Shown here piece after piece: positions 9,135 through 17,838 of a DNA stretch of 64,000 nt. The DNA lies in assembly GCA_023431285.1 (NCBI GenBank), contig JAEYXN010000314.1, forward strand, positions 1 to 64,000, read 5' to 3'. Below the pieces are notes generated by a model. The model was not told the origin of the DNA and searched no databases. It worked only from the letters and a program-made list of their open reading frames with translations. The translations under genes were made by a program, and so were the position numbers. Numbering within the stretch: position 1 is the stretch's first letter; the number at the start of each line of letters is the position of its first letter. The DNA comes from Bacteroidota bacterium (GTDB lineage Bacteria > Bacteroidota > Bacteroidia > Cytophagales > Cyclobacteriaceae).

Positions 9135-9386
9135 TTAAAAATGCTGGAGGGATCTCCTCTTCTGCCTGTCGGCATCACTGTTTGCTTTCTTCGCTTTCTT
9201 CGCCTTCTTTGCTTTTCTGGCTTTCACTTTCTTGTTCTTTCCTTTCTTGCTGGAGCTATGCCAGTTACCCGATGGAGTGGAATAAGCGGCACGAGCCGAA
9301 GAGGTCTGTGCGTCACGCTGCGCAAATGCAGGGACGGCAGCTCCGGCAACAAACAAAAGGACTAAAGCAACTGGTGCGAATCTCAT
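9135..9386 (-). CDS. small exported Lys/Ala-rich basic protein
   Basis: Starting at the ATG at 9386 gives 83 residues: a clean signal peptide (MRFAPVALVLLFVAGAAVPA then FAQ, cleavage about residue 23), a short Ser/Thr-rich part, and a low-complexity tail of repeated KKAKKAKKA units. A longer reading from 9464 would add 26 residues in front of a perfect signal peptide, so I prefer the inner start. No enzymatic motif is visible. The function is unknown; a nucleic-acid, LPS or wall interaction would suit the charge, which is speculation. Confidence 0.65.
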   Translation of the reverse strand: MRFAPVALVLLFVAGAAVPAFAQRDAQTSSARAAYSTPSGNWHSSSKKGKNKKVKARKAKKAKKAKKANSDADRQKRRSLQHF

Positions 9387-9493
9387 GATCGAAAAGTAGT
9401 CAAAAATCTCTAACCGAATGAGGATCGCCGGGAAGAACATGTCAGCCGGTCGGCCCATAGGCAAGGCAGCCAGTGGGGTGTCATCCTGGACTA

Positions 9494-9576
9494 ACCGGGA
9501 AGGCAGCTCTTACGTAAAGGTGAGAGCCCGCGTGTAGGCTTTCCGTAAGACCCGGATCTTAAGTATGTCGGGGGTC
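9494..9576. other. putative structured RNA region with competing stems
   Basis: Several inverted repeats crowd a noncoding stretch between two minus-strand genes: GCTCTTAC (9506-9513) with GTGAGAGC (9520-9527); GGAAGGC (9498-9504) with GCTTTCC (9538-9544); TCTTACG (9508-9514) with CGTAAGA (9544-9550), which excludes the first stem; CCGGG (9495-9499) with CCCGG (9551-9555); GACCC (9549-9553) with GGGTC (9572-9576). No frame reads through convincingly. I do not recognise a known riboswitch, 6S, SRP, tmRNA or RNase P signature. The transcribed strand is not known; on the minus strand it would be the leader of the Lys-rich gene. Confidence 0.4.
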
Positions 9577-9600
9577 AGGTAAATTCGGGAATAAAGTCAA

Positions 9601-9647
9601 CTCAGGCTTCCGGTTAACGAACCGGGCTCTTTACGCGGAAGCCTGAG
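9601..9647. terminator. strong 12-bp inverted repeat with an alternative inner stem
   Basis: CTCAGGCTTCCG (9601-9612) and CGGAAGCCTGAG (9636-9647) are perfect inverted complements. Inside, CCGGTT (9610-9615) and AACCGG (9620-9625) form a second stem that shares bases with the outer arm. It starts 17 bp beyond the stop of the 62-residue gene (minus strand), so it may terminate that transcript, though no clear U tract follows in either direction. Confidence 0.45.
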
Positions 9648-9663
9648 CGCCAAGGGATCAGTT

Positions 9664-9852
9664 CTAAGCCGACCTCTTGAAGAATGACGGGTGAAAGTTC
9701 TTCTCTGCCCATGTTTTGAGGTCATCAACCTCAGGTCCGGAGAGCCACTTACGGCTCTTTTCGAATTCTTTTCTGAAAAGTGCTTTGTTAAAGCTAAGTT
9801 TTGTTAGAACTGTCTTGCAATAGTCAAGCATACTTCTCTTTCCCATCTTCAT
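9664..9852 (-). CDS. small basic hypothetical protein
   Basis: 62 residues, highly charged and likely helical, no signal peptide and no membrane segment; the C-terminal half (GPEVDDLKTWAEKNFHPSFF) looks amphipathic. A good ribosome binding site (AAGAAAGGA, about five bases ahead of the ATG at 9852) supports that it is translated; an in-frame ATG two codons later is an alternative. I do not recognise a family. It lies upstream of the structured region and faces a repeat-rich gene-free interval. Confidence 0.6.
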   Translation of the reverse strand: MKMGKRSMLDYCKTVLTKLSFNKALFRKEFEKSRKWLSGPEVDDLKTWAEKNFHPSFFKRSA

Positions 9853-10048
9853 TTTCCTTTCTTTTTAAGTTGGTCTTTAAACGCGCTTTCCTCAAAATCC
9901 GAGCCGGGAAAACGTTTGCGGAAAGTTGTGCCATTCAGTCATAATTTGCAAGAAGACGCCGGGATTTTCACAATAGTTAATAAGATTTTAATGGGTAGAA
10001 ATGGATCACTGAGGCAAGACGCCCCGGGGGCGCGCCGAGTCCATTCCA

Positions 10049-10266
10049 GGATGCAAGGGTGTGCGGCGGAAAGGAACGAAATGGTCGCCGGTCAGCCAGG
10101 CGGCCAGACAGCCAGTTAAAGAATGCGCGGCGGATCCCTTTAGGGATGCAAGGGTGTGCGGCGGAAAGGAACAAAATGGTCAGCCGGTCAGCCTGGCGGC
10201 CAGACAGCCGGTTAAAGAATGCGCGGCGGATCCCTTTAGGGATGCAAGGGTGTGCGGCGGAAGGAA
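10049..10266. repeat. 95/96-bp tandem repeat, 2.3 copies
   Basis: Units begin GGATGCAAGGGTGTGCGGCG at 10049, 10144 and 10240 (the last partial). Unit two differs from unit one by one inserted base and a few substitutions. Each full unit contains an ATCCC-TTTA-GGGAT hairpin at its end. No protein-coding role is evident. Confidence 0.85.
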
Positions 10267-10285
10267 ATCAGGGTCTAACTACAGG

Positions 10286-10370
10286 GGCGCGTCCCTGCGG
10301 GCCGGGCTCCGTTTCAAGTCCTCGCCCCACACACTTCCCTTCGCTACTGCACTTCCATCCCTCGCGCGGG
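10286..10370. repeat. dispersed GC-rich intergenic repeat, copy A
   Basis: Begins GGCGCGTCCCTGCGGGCCGG and ends ACTTCCATCCCTCGCGCGGG. The same sequence, with small indels, recurs at 28254-28349 in the same orientation. The type resembles GC-rich intergenic repeats that I know from other Bacteroidota genomes; its function is unknown. Confidence 0.8.
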
Positions 10371-10651
10371 TTCCATCTTCGAAAATCGTACCCGCTGGTC
10401 CACCATAATCAGCGGCTGAACCCATCGCCCATTGATAACGGGATTGAGGGTCTTCACAATGGGATGGATTAGACTGCTACACGCCCGGTAAAAAACCGAA
10501 GAGCACTGCAAGAAATTCAGCTGCCTGACTGGGACCTAAAGGGGTGGACCAGATTCCCTCGGAATCCGGTTCCCTAATATTGGACGTTCCTATTCTGCAT
10601 TTTCACCTACCCGACTACAATGCTCCTCCACCCAAAAACGAATTCACCGGG

Positions 10652-10761
10652 GGGTTGTCCCCCTGTTGTCCCCCTACTCTGTGCCAGTTCAATACCCCCT
10701 ATAGGGCAAGTCAACAGGGAGTGGACAGGCCGACAACAGGCCGACAACAGGGGGACAACCC
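10652..10761. repeat. 110-bp element with 18-bp perfect terminal inverted repeats, copy A
   Basis: GGGTTGTCCCCCTGTTGT (10652-10669) and its exact complement ACAACAGGGGGACAACCC (10744-10761) bound a 110-bp unit. Next to the right arm is a short direct repeat CCGACAACAGG (twice). A second element of exactly the same length occurs at 52928-53037. No coding capacity and no clear target-site duplication; MITE-like or REP-like. Confidence 0.75.
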
Positions 10762-10897
10762 TACCGTTGCATTGCCTTTGCGTTACGCTAATCTACCGTA
10801 ACATACCAGAAAAAGTGCAATTAGCCTACGTACTATATAGCGCGATTTTACACCGTCCGGCGATTACTTTTTGGGTAATTTAGGGATTCATTCACCC

Positions 10898-13800
10898 ATG
10901 CGTCCCCGATCTAAAGTTAAGCGCCAGTTCATGCAACGATCTCTTTTCCTTATCCTGTTTTGTGTGGGATTACACAATGTTTCTGCCCAAAACAAGGATA
11001 CCGCCAATGTCGCAGTAACTAATTACAAGCTCGTTCCCGGCACCTACAGCTGGAGAGGCGATGGCCAGTTCCATGACATGACTTCCTGGGACTCCTCCCC
11101 TTACCTGCAAGGACACCTTCGGCAGGGTACGCAGTTCCGGATGAATTACAGGCTTTTGCTGCCCTCAGGCCACAATCCGTCTTACCATCCAGGATACCCG
11201 CTGATCGTGATGCTTCATGGCGCCGGGGAGCGAGGAAATTGCTGGGTAGACAATTGTTACTGCCCCGACCCGGCAGCATGTAATCCTAACGGCACCCCCG
11301 ATCCCGGCACAGATCCCCGGTTTCTGAACAACGATCACAATCTCGTTCACGGAGGATCCCCTCATCTCAGCGCCAGAAACCGCGCCGGCACTAAGTTGCC
11401 AGATGATCCGACTCTCGCTTCCAACGCTTTTCCAGGGTTCGTGCTGTTTCCTCAGAATACCAATCAATGGAGAAACACCGCCAACCCGGCGGGCTCCGAT
11501 GTCAGCAACGTCATCAGGATCGTTCGACTCCTCTCCCGTCAGTACAACATCGACCAGGACAGGATTTATATCCACGGACTCTCCATGGGAGCGCAGGCAC
11601 TGCTGGAAGCACTGAATTATGCAGACTGGCTCTTCGCCGCGGCGGCCCCAATGTCACCAATCAATTTTTCCCAGTCACTGGAGTACGATAGCGTGCGCAA
11701 TATTCCCTTTTGGATTTTTCAGGGCGGTCAGGACCTAAATCCCAAGCCCGCTGAAACTGAAGGAATGATCAGGAATCTAAGAGAGAAAGGCGCCAGCGTT
11801 CGATACTCCCTGTATCCGAATCTCGGTCACGGGACATGGAACACGGCTTATGCTGAACCAGACTTCTTCAGCTGGTTCCTGTCAAAGAATAAATCCAACA
11901 TTCACGTCGACTATGGCAAGCCGAATGTCTGCGGTACCACCGGCGAAGGCGCGACGCTTGTGCTGCCTCAGGGCTTTCCCGCGTATCAATGGGAACGCGA
12001 CGGGGTGATCATCACGGGCGCAACGTCTTACATATACGTCGCCACCTCGCCCGGCGTATATCGCGCACGTTATAGCCGATTATCGGCGACGCCTGACCCC
12101 AGCCAATGGAACCGGTGGTCCGATCCGGTGACCGTGGGTGAGAAGTCACCGGAAGCGCCGATCATTGAGCAACTCGGAACCAATGTTCTCTCCGATCTCA
12201 ATCTCGGCAGTGTCGCGTACCTGAAAGTGCCAGAAGGATTTGAAACCTACCGATGGTTTCAGAACGGATCGACACCACAAAAGCCATTGGTGCAATCCAC
12301 AGAAGATCCATCGATCTTTATGCATACGGGTTGTACCGGAGGCGGTCCTTGCGTGCACTCAGGACAGTACACACTAATCACCGAAGGATATGACAAGTGT
12401 CCATCTCTCCCATCGGAACCGGTGACGATTCTTTTCGGAACGCACAACACCGTCACTGTTCCGCCGGCCATCACGGGAACTCCGAATAACTTTACTTTTG
12501 ATATCATCTCTCCTACCAGCGTTCTGCTGAAATGGACGGATAATTCTACCAATGAAAGAGAGTTCGAGATCTGGCGTCGCAAGCTGCTCAACGTCCCTGG
12601 CGAAGATTTCAACAAGGGTTGGGTGATGGCGACGATCACCAAAGAGGATGTTACCATGTTCCTGGATACTGGCGTTGAACCGGCGTCTACCTACTACTAT
12701 AAGATCCGCGCGGTCAACAACTCGGGACGATCAAATTATTTTCCGGGTAACACTCAGGGCAATGTCAACCAGAATCGTGTGGTCACCACTCCTGGCGAAC
12801 TCATTCCACCAACCCCACCCGGGAACGTCATTGCCACCACCGTCGCTCCCGGGTCTGTTCGCGTGACGTGGGAGACTTCATCGGACAACGCGGGAGTCAA
12901 AGCCTATTACATCTACTTTGACGGTGACTCCATTTCTGTTCCAGGCGACGCCGGGACTTATACACTATCTTCGTTGCCGCTTAACAGAGAGATCAATTTC
13001 ACAGTGAAAGCAATGGACGCGGCGGGTAATCTTTCAGCCGCGAGTAATCCTTCCAACGCGCATACTTTCGTTTCTGGTCTGTACTACAAACACAGCACGG
13101 GGTCCTGGAGCACGATGGCTCAGATGGCGGACACCTGGGTGGATCCGGAGTTCACGGGATGGGTATCCACATTCTCCCTGCAGGAAAGAACGCAGGAGGA
13201 TTACTTCAACTTCGAATTCACGGGATTCCTCCACATCACAACGCCTGGCCTATATGCATTCCGTACAACCTCAGACGATGGTAGTCAGTTATTCCTCGAT
13301 AATAATCTGATCGTCAATAATGATGGATTGCATGGAAACGTGACGGTGACCAGTGCCGATCAGAATCTTTCTGCTGGCGCCGTCCCTGTTATGGTCCGGT
13401 ACTTTGAAGGAACAGGAGGCCAGACATTGACTGTGCAATATCGCGGGCCCGACACCGGAAACACTTGGGTAAACGTCGCCGCATCCGCATTAAAAAGCGG
13501 TACTCCTCCGCCATTGCCCATCCCGCCGGCGACACCTTCAAACCTGATCGCCACCGCCTCGTCGATGAGTAGCATTGGATTGACCTGGACCTATGATCAG
13601 CAACACATCGTTGTACTGGGCTCTTCCACCGCTGCAGGAACAGGGGCCTCTTCCCCTGAAAGCAGCTGGGTGAACAAATTCTCCAGCTGGCTCACGACAA
13701 ATACAACGGGTGTGGTAGTCACAAACCTTGCATTAGGGGGATTCGACACTGAAGATGTTCTCCCAACTGGCGATCCACAGCGCAACATCACAAAGGCGCT

Positions 13801-16800
13801 TAGCTTATCACCTGATATAATTATTGTCAACCTCCCCTCCAACGACGTTGCCAATGGTATCCCCGTTTCTACAACAATGTCGAACTTACAGACATTGAAG
13901 TCCCTGGCCACCGCGCAAGGTGTACGCATCTTCTTCACCACAACACAGCCCAGAAATTTCGGATCGCTTACCAATCGCGAGATGCTTCAGCAAACCGCGA
14001 CACAGATCAAGGATGCTTTTGGCGCTTACGCCATAAACATTTTTGACGAGCTGGTGAATACCGTTGACCTTACCATCAAAGCTTCCTATAACTTCGACGG
14101 CATACATGTGAATGACGGAGGACATGATTATATTTTCAACGCGATCAAGAAACGCGTCCTTCCCTACCTGATAAGTTTTGAAGTTCAGAGAAGCGTTACC
14201 GAGGAAGGTCCATACTCTTCCATCGCGAGAACCAGCTCAGGAACTTACGCCGATACGGATCTTGCTCCTGACAAGACTTACTATTACCGTCTGCGTGCCA
14301 CTACTATCGATACTGTTTCACAATTTACGGCAGCCGTTCATGCAACCACTTTATCCGACAGCGAAAGTCCGACTGCTCCAGGTACACCGGTCCTGCATCG
14401 TTCAGGTTATGCGACAATCTCCATCACGTGGCCTGCATCGACTGACAACGATGGAATAGCAGTTTATGAAATCTATGCCAACGGTGTACCCATCGGCACT
14501 TCAGAGATCAATGCATTCCAGGCAACGGATCTCATGCCTGAAACGACCTATATATTCACTGTCGTTGCTGTCGACAAGAGCGGGAATAAGTCTTCCGCAT
14601 CTTCAGGTTTGTCTATCCAGACTTCAGCGGGAACACAATTCTTTACCCAGGCGGGAGCAACCCAGTTAAACAACCTTGCATCATGGAGAACGCAGGGCGG
14701 CATTGTTCCTACCTCTTTCAGTGACAATGGCCAGGTATTCGTGATCCGTCATAATCTTCCCATAGGCGGACCATGGACAGTAGAAGGTGTCGCATCGAAG
14801 GTCGTGGTCGATAATGGAAGTACACTCACAATCTCGAACGAGTTAATTGACGCTACGATTGATATTGCAGGGGACGGAATACTTAACCTCACGGGAAGCG
14901 TTGTACCAAAGCTTGGAACACTCTCAGCCACCAGTACCGTAAACCATGGACCTACAACAGTCAGAAGAGTCGCATATGGTAACCTTAACCTGACAGCTAC
15001 GGACGCAGTTTTCAACTTTGCGGATGGAGAAACTGAGGTAAAGGGCAACCTTACAACAGCATCCGGTGTATCATTGCAGGGCGCGGCATCCAATACATCA
15101 ATCATCGCACTGGATGGAAACCTGATCGTACCCGGAAACTCTCCCGGAGTATCGGGAAGTGTAGCGGTAGCGTTGCATCTCAGGAGAAACGGTAACCAGA
15201 CAATGACGCTGGGGGCTGACCCGCGATTCTTTGAGATCAGAAAGACCGGAACAGGCAGTATCATTGTTGCCAACAGCGGCGCACCGTTCGTTCTGAACGT
15301 CGGCTCTTCTATGGGAGGCGGACTATCCATTGGAAATGGTACAGTCCTCCATCTTGGCAACAACAGTTTGCGTATTCGCGGAGCAGGAACGATCAATACA
15401 GCAGGTGAAAACGGAAGCCTGGGGTTTACAGGTGGAAACCTTTCCATTGAATCAACTTCATCGCAGGACCACCACCTTCATTTCCACGCGACGAATAATA
15501 CGATTAAGAGACTTGACTCACAAAGCAGCGCGCATGTATTTGTTCACACTCCCGTTAAGGTGACGGATGCACTCAAAGTGACCAATGGACAATTGCATTC
15601 AGATGGGAACATCATTACCGGATCAACGGCAGTGCGAACTGCAAATGTGGAAGCGCTTGAACACGGCGCATCGATTTCCGGTGATGTTAAAGTACAACGA
15701 CACATCAGTGAAACTAACGGAGCACGGCGATACCTCAGTGCTTCGGTTGACGGAACTACGGTTAGTAATCTGCAGTTTTACTTCCCGGTAAGAGGATCAT
15801 TCACCGGCGCATCTTCAGGTTCCACCACGCCAACCATGTTCGTCTTCGACGATCCGGATCTTATAGCCTATCCTCAGAGCACTAATCTCCCTCCGTATAA
15901 CAACTTGAACGCGCCGCTTGAACGGGGAAGAGGTTACGTAGCTGAAATCCATAACTCAGGGGGTATCGTAATGGAAACAACAGGTCCGCTCTATCAGGGT
16001 AATGTCACTCTGCCACTCTCCACGGCTGCCAACACTGGCGAAGGAGTTCTAAGCCTGGGGGGCAATCCCTATGCATCAGCGATCAAGTGGAATACTGGTG
16101 ACTGGACCGCGGCAGGAATACACAGTATCGCGGCCGTTGTTAGAAATACAGACAACGGTTACCAATACGAATATTTTGATTCCCGCAGTTCCATTGGTAC
16201 TGCCTTGACCGGTGATTTTAAGAACGGTGTCATTCAGTCCGGACAAGCATTCTGGATCCGGTCAATATCTTCATCACCGTCTCTGATCATCCACGAAAGT
16301 GCGAAGGTGAGAGAGGATGATAATCTTAACCCCGTCACACCTGGTCATTTGCGTCTCGTCCTCTCAGGGGGTACTCGTAAGGACGTCGCTGCCATAGTGA
16401 TATCCGCTACCGCTTCCGATGAATTCGAAAGGGACCGTGATGGTGTCAAAATCAAGAACAACGGGATGTTTAATTTATCTTCTCTGACCAGTGATAACGT
16501 GAGCGTCGCGATCAACCATATCGGGGATGAATTCTGTGCAAGAGAGATTGGCCTCGACATCACTGACGCATCACCGGGAACGTATAGCCTTTCCGTAGAC
16601 GACGTTAGTAAGCTGTCAGCCATCGAATCCGTCAATCTTATCGACAACTTTTCGAACACGACTTTCGACCTTTCGAATGGAGGAGTCTATCACTTTTCCA
16701 TCACAGCCGATCCTCTCTCAAGTGGCGCCTCAAGGTTTGATCTCATTTTGTCACGCTCGTCAATTGATCTTTCAATAGTTTCCGAGGTGATCGCGCCATG

Positions 16801-17758
16801 TGGTTCTCCTGCAACCATTCGTCTGAAAAACACTCAGCCTGGGGCGACCTACGGCATCTATAGTGCAACAGGTGTTGAGATTGCTTCGATGGAAGATAGT
16901 CCCGGAGGCGATCTTGACTTCGTAATTCCTTTCGCTAATCTCCAGAATGGAATGAACAGTTTCGTGGCAAAGGCTTCCCTTCCGGGATGTTCATCCGCGG
17001 AGCTGCCGCAGAATGTGAGCTTTGAATATTATCATGCGCCAGTGGTCACGGCTTCAGATGTCACTGTTTGCTCCGGTGAGACCGCTACTCTCTCCGTCGC
17101 AAGTTCATCGACAAACGTAACATATGAATGGTACCTCGACGGAGTGCCTGTCGAGGGAATCACCGGTGCTTCATTGATGACCTCATCAGTAACTGAAGAA
17201 TTGTACTACAGCGTAGTTGCTTTCCAACCTAATGGATGCAAAGGCCCAGAAGCCTTCGTCGTCGTTTCTCCTTTGGCGATTGAGGAACCTGTAATCTCAC
17301 AGAACGGTGATCTGATCACAGTGAACATACCAAATGCGCACTACGAATGGTTCCGCAACGGCGTATCCGTCGGCTCCACCACGGTACCTTCATTCGACTT
17401 CAACGGCGGAGGCGCGTATAGCGTCACCGTGAGCCTGGGAGGATGTTCAAGAACTTCCGGAGAGTTCATTGTGACAGGGATCAGTGGTGAAGCTAACGCT
17501 GAGTTCAGGGCTGCGGTTTATCCAAATCCTGTCGTCGGAGGAGCATTCTATCTGAGATTTACCTCTGTAAGCCAGAAAGACGTTTCGGTCACTATTATTG
17601 ATATCGCTGGCAGAAAAGTGACATCAGGACAATACACCTCTTCCCGATGGAGCGCACCTATTGCATTCAATGAAGAAAACCAGACCGCACCTGGCGTTTA
17701 CTTCATCAATGTTGTTCAGGATGGAAAAAGAAAGATCTTGAAGTTGGTGATAGAGTAG
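10898..17758 (+). CDS. giant T9SS-secreted protein with alpha/beta-hydrolase, FN3, PA14 and SGNH-esterase domains
   Basis: 2286 residues from the ATG at 10898 (10931 would suit the signal peptide equally; a TAATTTAG box at 10876 argues against a start further upstream). After the signal peptide (ends VSAQ), a polyhydroxybutyrate-depolymerase/feruloyl-esterase-like hydrolase occupies about 40-320: LIVMLHGAGERG, nucleophile GLSMGA (Ser about 229) and His in LGHGTW (about 310). FN3 modules follow, then PA14 (about 727-865), an SGNH hydrolase (about 902-1090: VLGSSTAAG, PSND, DGIHVND), further FN3, long beta-rich repeats, Ig/PKD-like stretches, and a C-terminal T9SS type-A sorting domain (YPNPVVGGAFYLRF to the end). 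It is probably anchored or released at the cell surface and deacylates plant polysaccharides; the substrate is inferred. Confidence 0.9.
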   Translation: MRPRSKVKRQFMQRSLFLILFCVGLHNVSAQNKDTANVAVTNYKLVPGTYSWRGDGQFHDMTSWDSSPYLQGHLRQGTQFRMNYRLLLPSGHNPSYHPGYPLIVMLHGAGERGNCWVDNCYCPDPAACNPNGTPDPGTDPRFLNNDHNLVHGGSPHLSARNRAGTKLPDDPTLASNAFPGFVLFPQNTNQWRNTANPAGSDVSNVIRIVRLLSRQYNIDQDRIYIHGLSMGAQALLEALNYADWLFAAAAPMSPINFSQSLEYDSVRNIPFWIFQGGQDLNPKPAETEGMIRNLREKGASVRYSLYPNLGHGTWNTAYAEPDFFSWFLSKNKSNIHVDYGKPNVCGTTGEGATLVLPQGFPAYQWERDGVIITGATSYIYVATSPGVYRARYSRLSATPDPSQWNRWSDPVTVGEKSPEAPIIEQLGTNVLSDLNLGSVAYLKVPEGFETYRWFQNGSTPQKPLVQSTEDPSIFMHTGCTGGGPCVHSGQYTLITEGYDKCPSLPSEPVTILFGTHNTVTVPPAITGTPNNFTFDIISPTSVLLKWTDNSTNEREFEIWRRKLLNVPGEDFNKGWVMATITKEDVTMFLDTGVEPASTYYYKIRAVNNSGRSNYFPGNTQGNVNQNRVVTTPGELIPPTPPGNVIATTVAPGSVRVTWETSSDNAGVKAYYIYFDGDSISVPGDAGTYTLSSLPLNREINFTVKAMDAAGNLSAASNPSNAHTFVSGLYYKHSTGSWSTMAQMADTWVDPEFTGWVSTFSLQERTQEDYFNFEFTGFLHITTPGLYAFRTTSDDGSQLFLDNNLIVNNDGLHGNVTVTSADQNLSAGAVPVMVRYFEGTGGQTLTVQYRGPDTGNTWVNVAASALKSGTPPPLPIPPATPSNLIATASSMSSIGLTWTYDQQHIVVLGSSTAAGTGASSPESSWVNKFSSWLTTNTTGVVVTNLALGGFDTEDVLPTGDPQRNITKALSLSPDIIIVNLPSNDVANGIPVSTTMSNLQTLKSLATAQGVRIFFTTTQPRNFGSLTNREMLQQTATQIKDAFGAYAINIFDELVNTVDLTIKASYNFDGIHVNDGGHDYIFNAIKKRVLPYLISFEVQRSVTEEGPYSSIARTSSGTYADTDLAPDKTYYYRLRATTIDTVSQFTAAVHATTLSDSESPTAPGTPVLHRSGYATISITWPASTDNDGIAVYEIYANGVPIGTSEINAFQATDLMPETTYIFTVVAVDKSGNKSSASSGLSIQTSAGTQFFTQAGATQLNNLASWRTQGGIVPTSFSDNGQVFVIRHNLPIGGPWTVEGVASKVVVDNGSTLTISNELIDATIDIAGDGILNLTGSVVPKLGTLSATSTVNHGPTTVRRVAYGNLNLTATDAVFNFADGETEVKGNLTTASGVSLQGAASNTSIIALDGNLIVPGNSPGVSGSVAVALHLRRNGNQTMTLGADPRFFEIRKTGTGSIIVANSGAPFVLNVGSSMGGGLSIGNGTVLHLGNNSLRIRGAGTINTAGENGSLGFTGGNLSIESTSSQDHHLHFHATNNTIKRLDSQSSAHVFVHTPVKVTDALKVTNGQLHSDGNIITGSTAVRTANVEALEHGASISGDVKVQRHISETNGARRYLSASVDGTTVSNLQFYFPVRGSFTGASSGSTTPTMFVFDDPDLIAYPQSTNLPPYNNLNAPLERGRGYVAEIHNSGGIVMETTGPLYQGNVTLPLSTAANTGEGVLSLGGNPYASAIKWNTGDWTAAGIHSIAAVVRNTDNGYQYEYFDSRSSIGTALTGDFKNGVIQSGQAFWIRSISSSPSLIIHESAKVREDDNLNPVTPGHLRLVLSGGTRKDVAAIVISATASDEFERDRDGVKIKNNGMFNLSSLTSDNVSVAINHIGDEFCAREIGLDITDASPGTYSLSVDDVSKLSAIESVNLIDNFSNTTFDLSNGGVYHFSITADPLSSGASRFDLILSRSSIDLSIVSEVIAPCGSPATIRLKNTQPGATYGIYSATGVEIASMEDSPGGDLDFVIPFANLQNGMNSFVAKASLPGCSSAELPQNVSFEYYHAPVVTASDVTVCSGETATLSVASSSTNVTYEWYLDGVPVEGITGASLMTSSVTEELYYSVVAFQPNGCKGPEAFVVVSPLAIEEPVISQNGDLITVNIPNAHYEWFRNGVSVGSTTVPSFDFNGGGAYSVTVSLGGCSRTSGEFIVTGISGEANAEFRAAVYPNPVVGGAFYLRFTSVSQKDVSVTIIDIAGRKVTSGQYTSSRWSAPIAFNEENQTAPGVYFINVVQDGKRKILKLVIE

Positions 17759-17808
17759 CCGTTGAATGTGGTGATACTTTCGTAAGCAACAACCACATTG
17801 AACGGCTA
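17756..17808. terminator. bidirectional hairpin between convergent genes
   Basis: Arms TAGCCGTTGAATGTGGT (17756-17772) and ACCACATTGAACGGCTA (17792-17808) pair over 17 bp with one mismatch. The left arm begins with the stop codon of the giant gene, and the convergent carboxylesterase ends 31 bp beyond the right arm. There is only a weak T-rich tail. Confidence 0.7.
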
Positions 17809-17838
17809 CATTGATTTCATCAGATTGATATCGTGATA

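Larger units (their letters stand above)
9853..10897. other. gene-free, repeat-rich interval
   Basis: About one kilobase without a credible gene. It holds a 95/96-bp tandem repeat (10049-10266), one copy of a dispersed GC-rich repeat (10286-10370), a small hairpin GATTCC/GGAATC near 10553-10567, a 110-bp inverted-repeat element (10652-10761), and, close to the next gene, a TAATTTAG box at 10876-10883 that may be the -7 element of the giant secreted-protein gene. Open frames across the repeats have repeat-derived composition only. Confidence 0.7.

Noticed and set aside
10059..10472. Two overlapping Arg-rich frames across the 95-bp repeats
   Set aside because: Periodic repeat translation, no start signal, no recognisable domain.
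10535..10600. GGGTGGACCAGATTCC segment reminiscent of IS21-type ends
   Set aside because: No transposase remnant nearby and only a short resemblance; not enough to call a mobile element.
14749..15447. 232-residue minus-strand frame inside the giant gene
   Set aside because: Low-complexity antisense shadow; the plus-strand protein is continuous and has clear domains.
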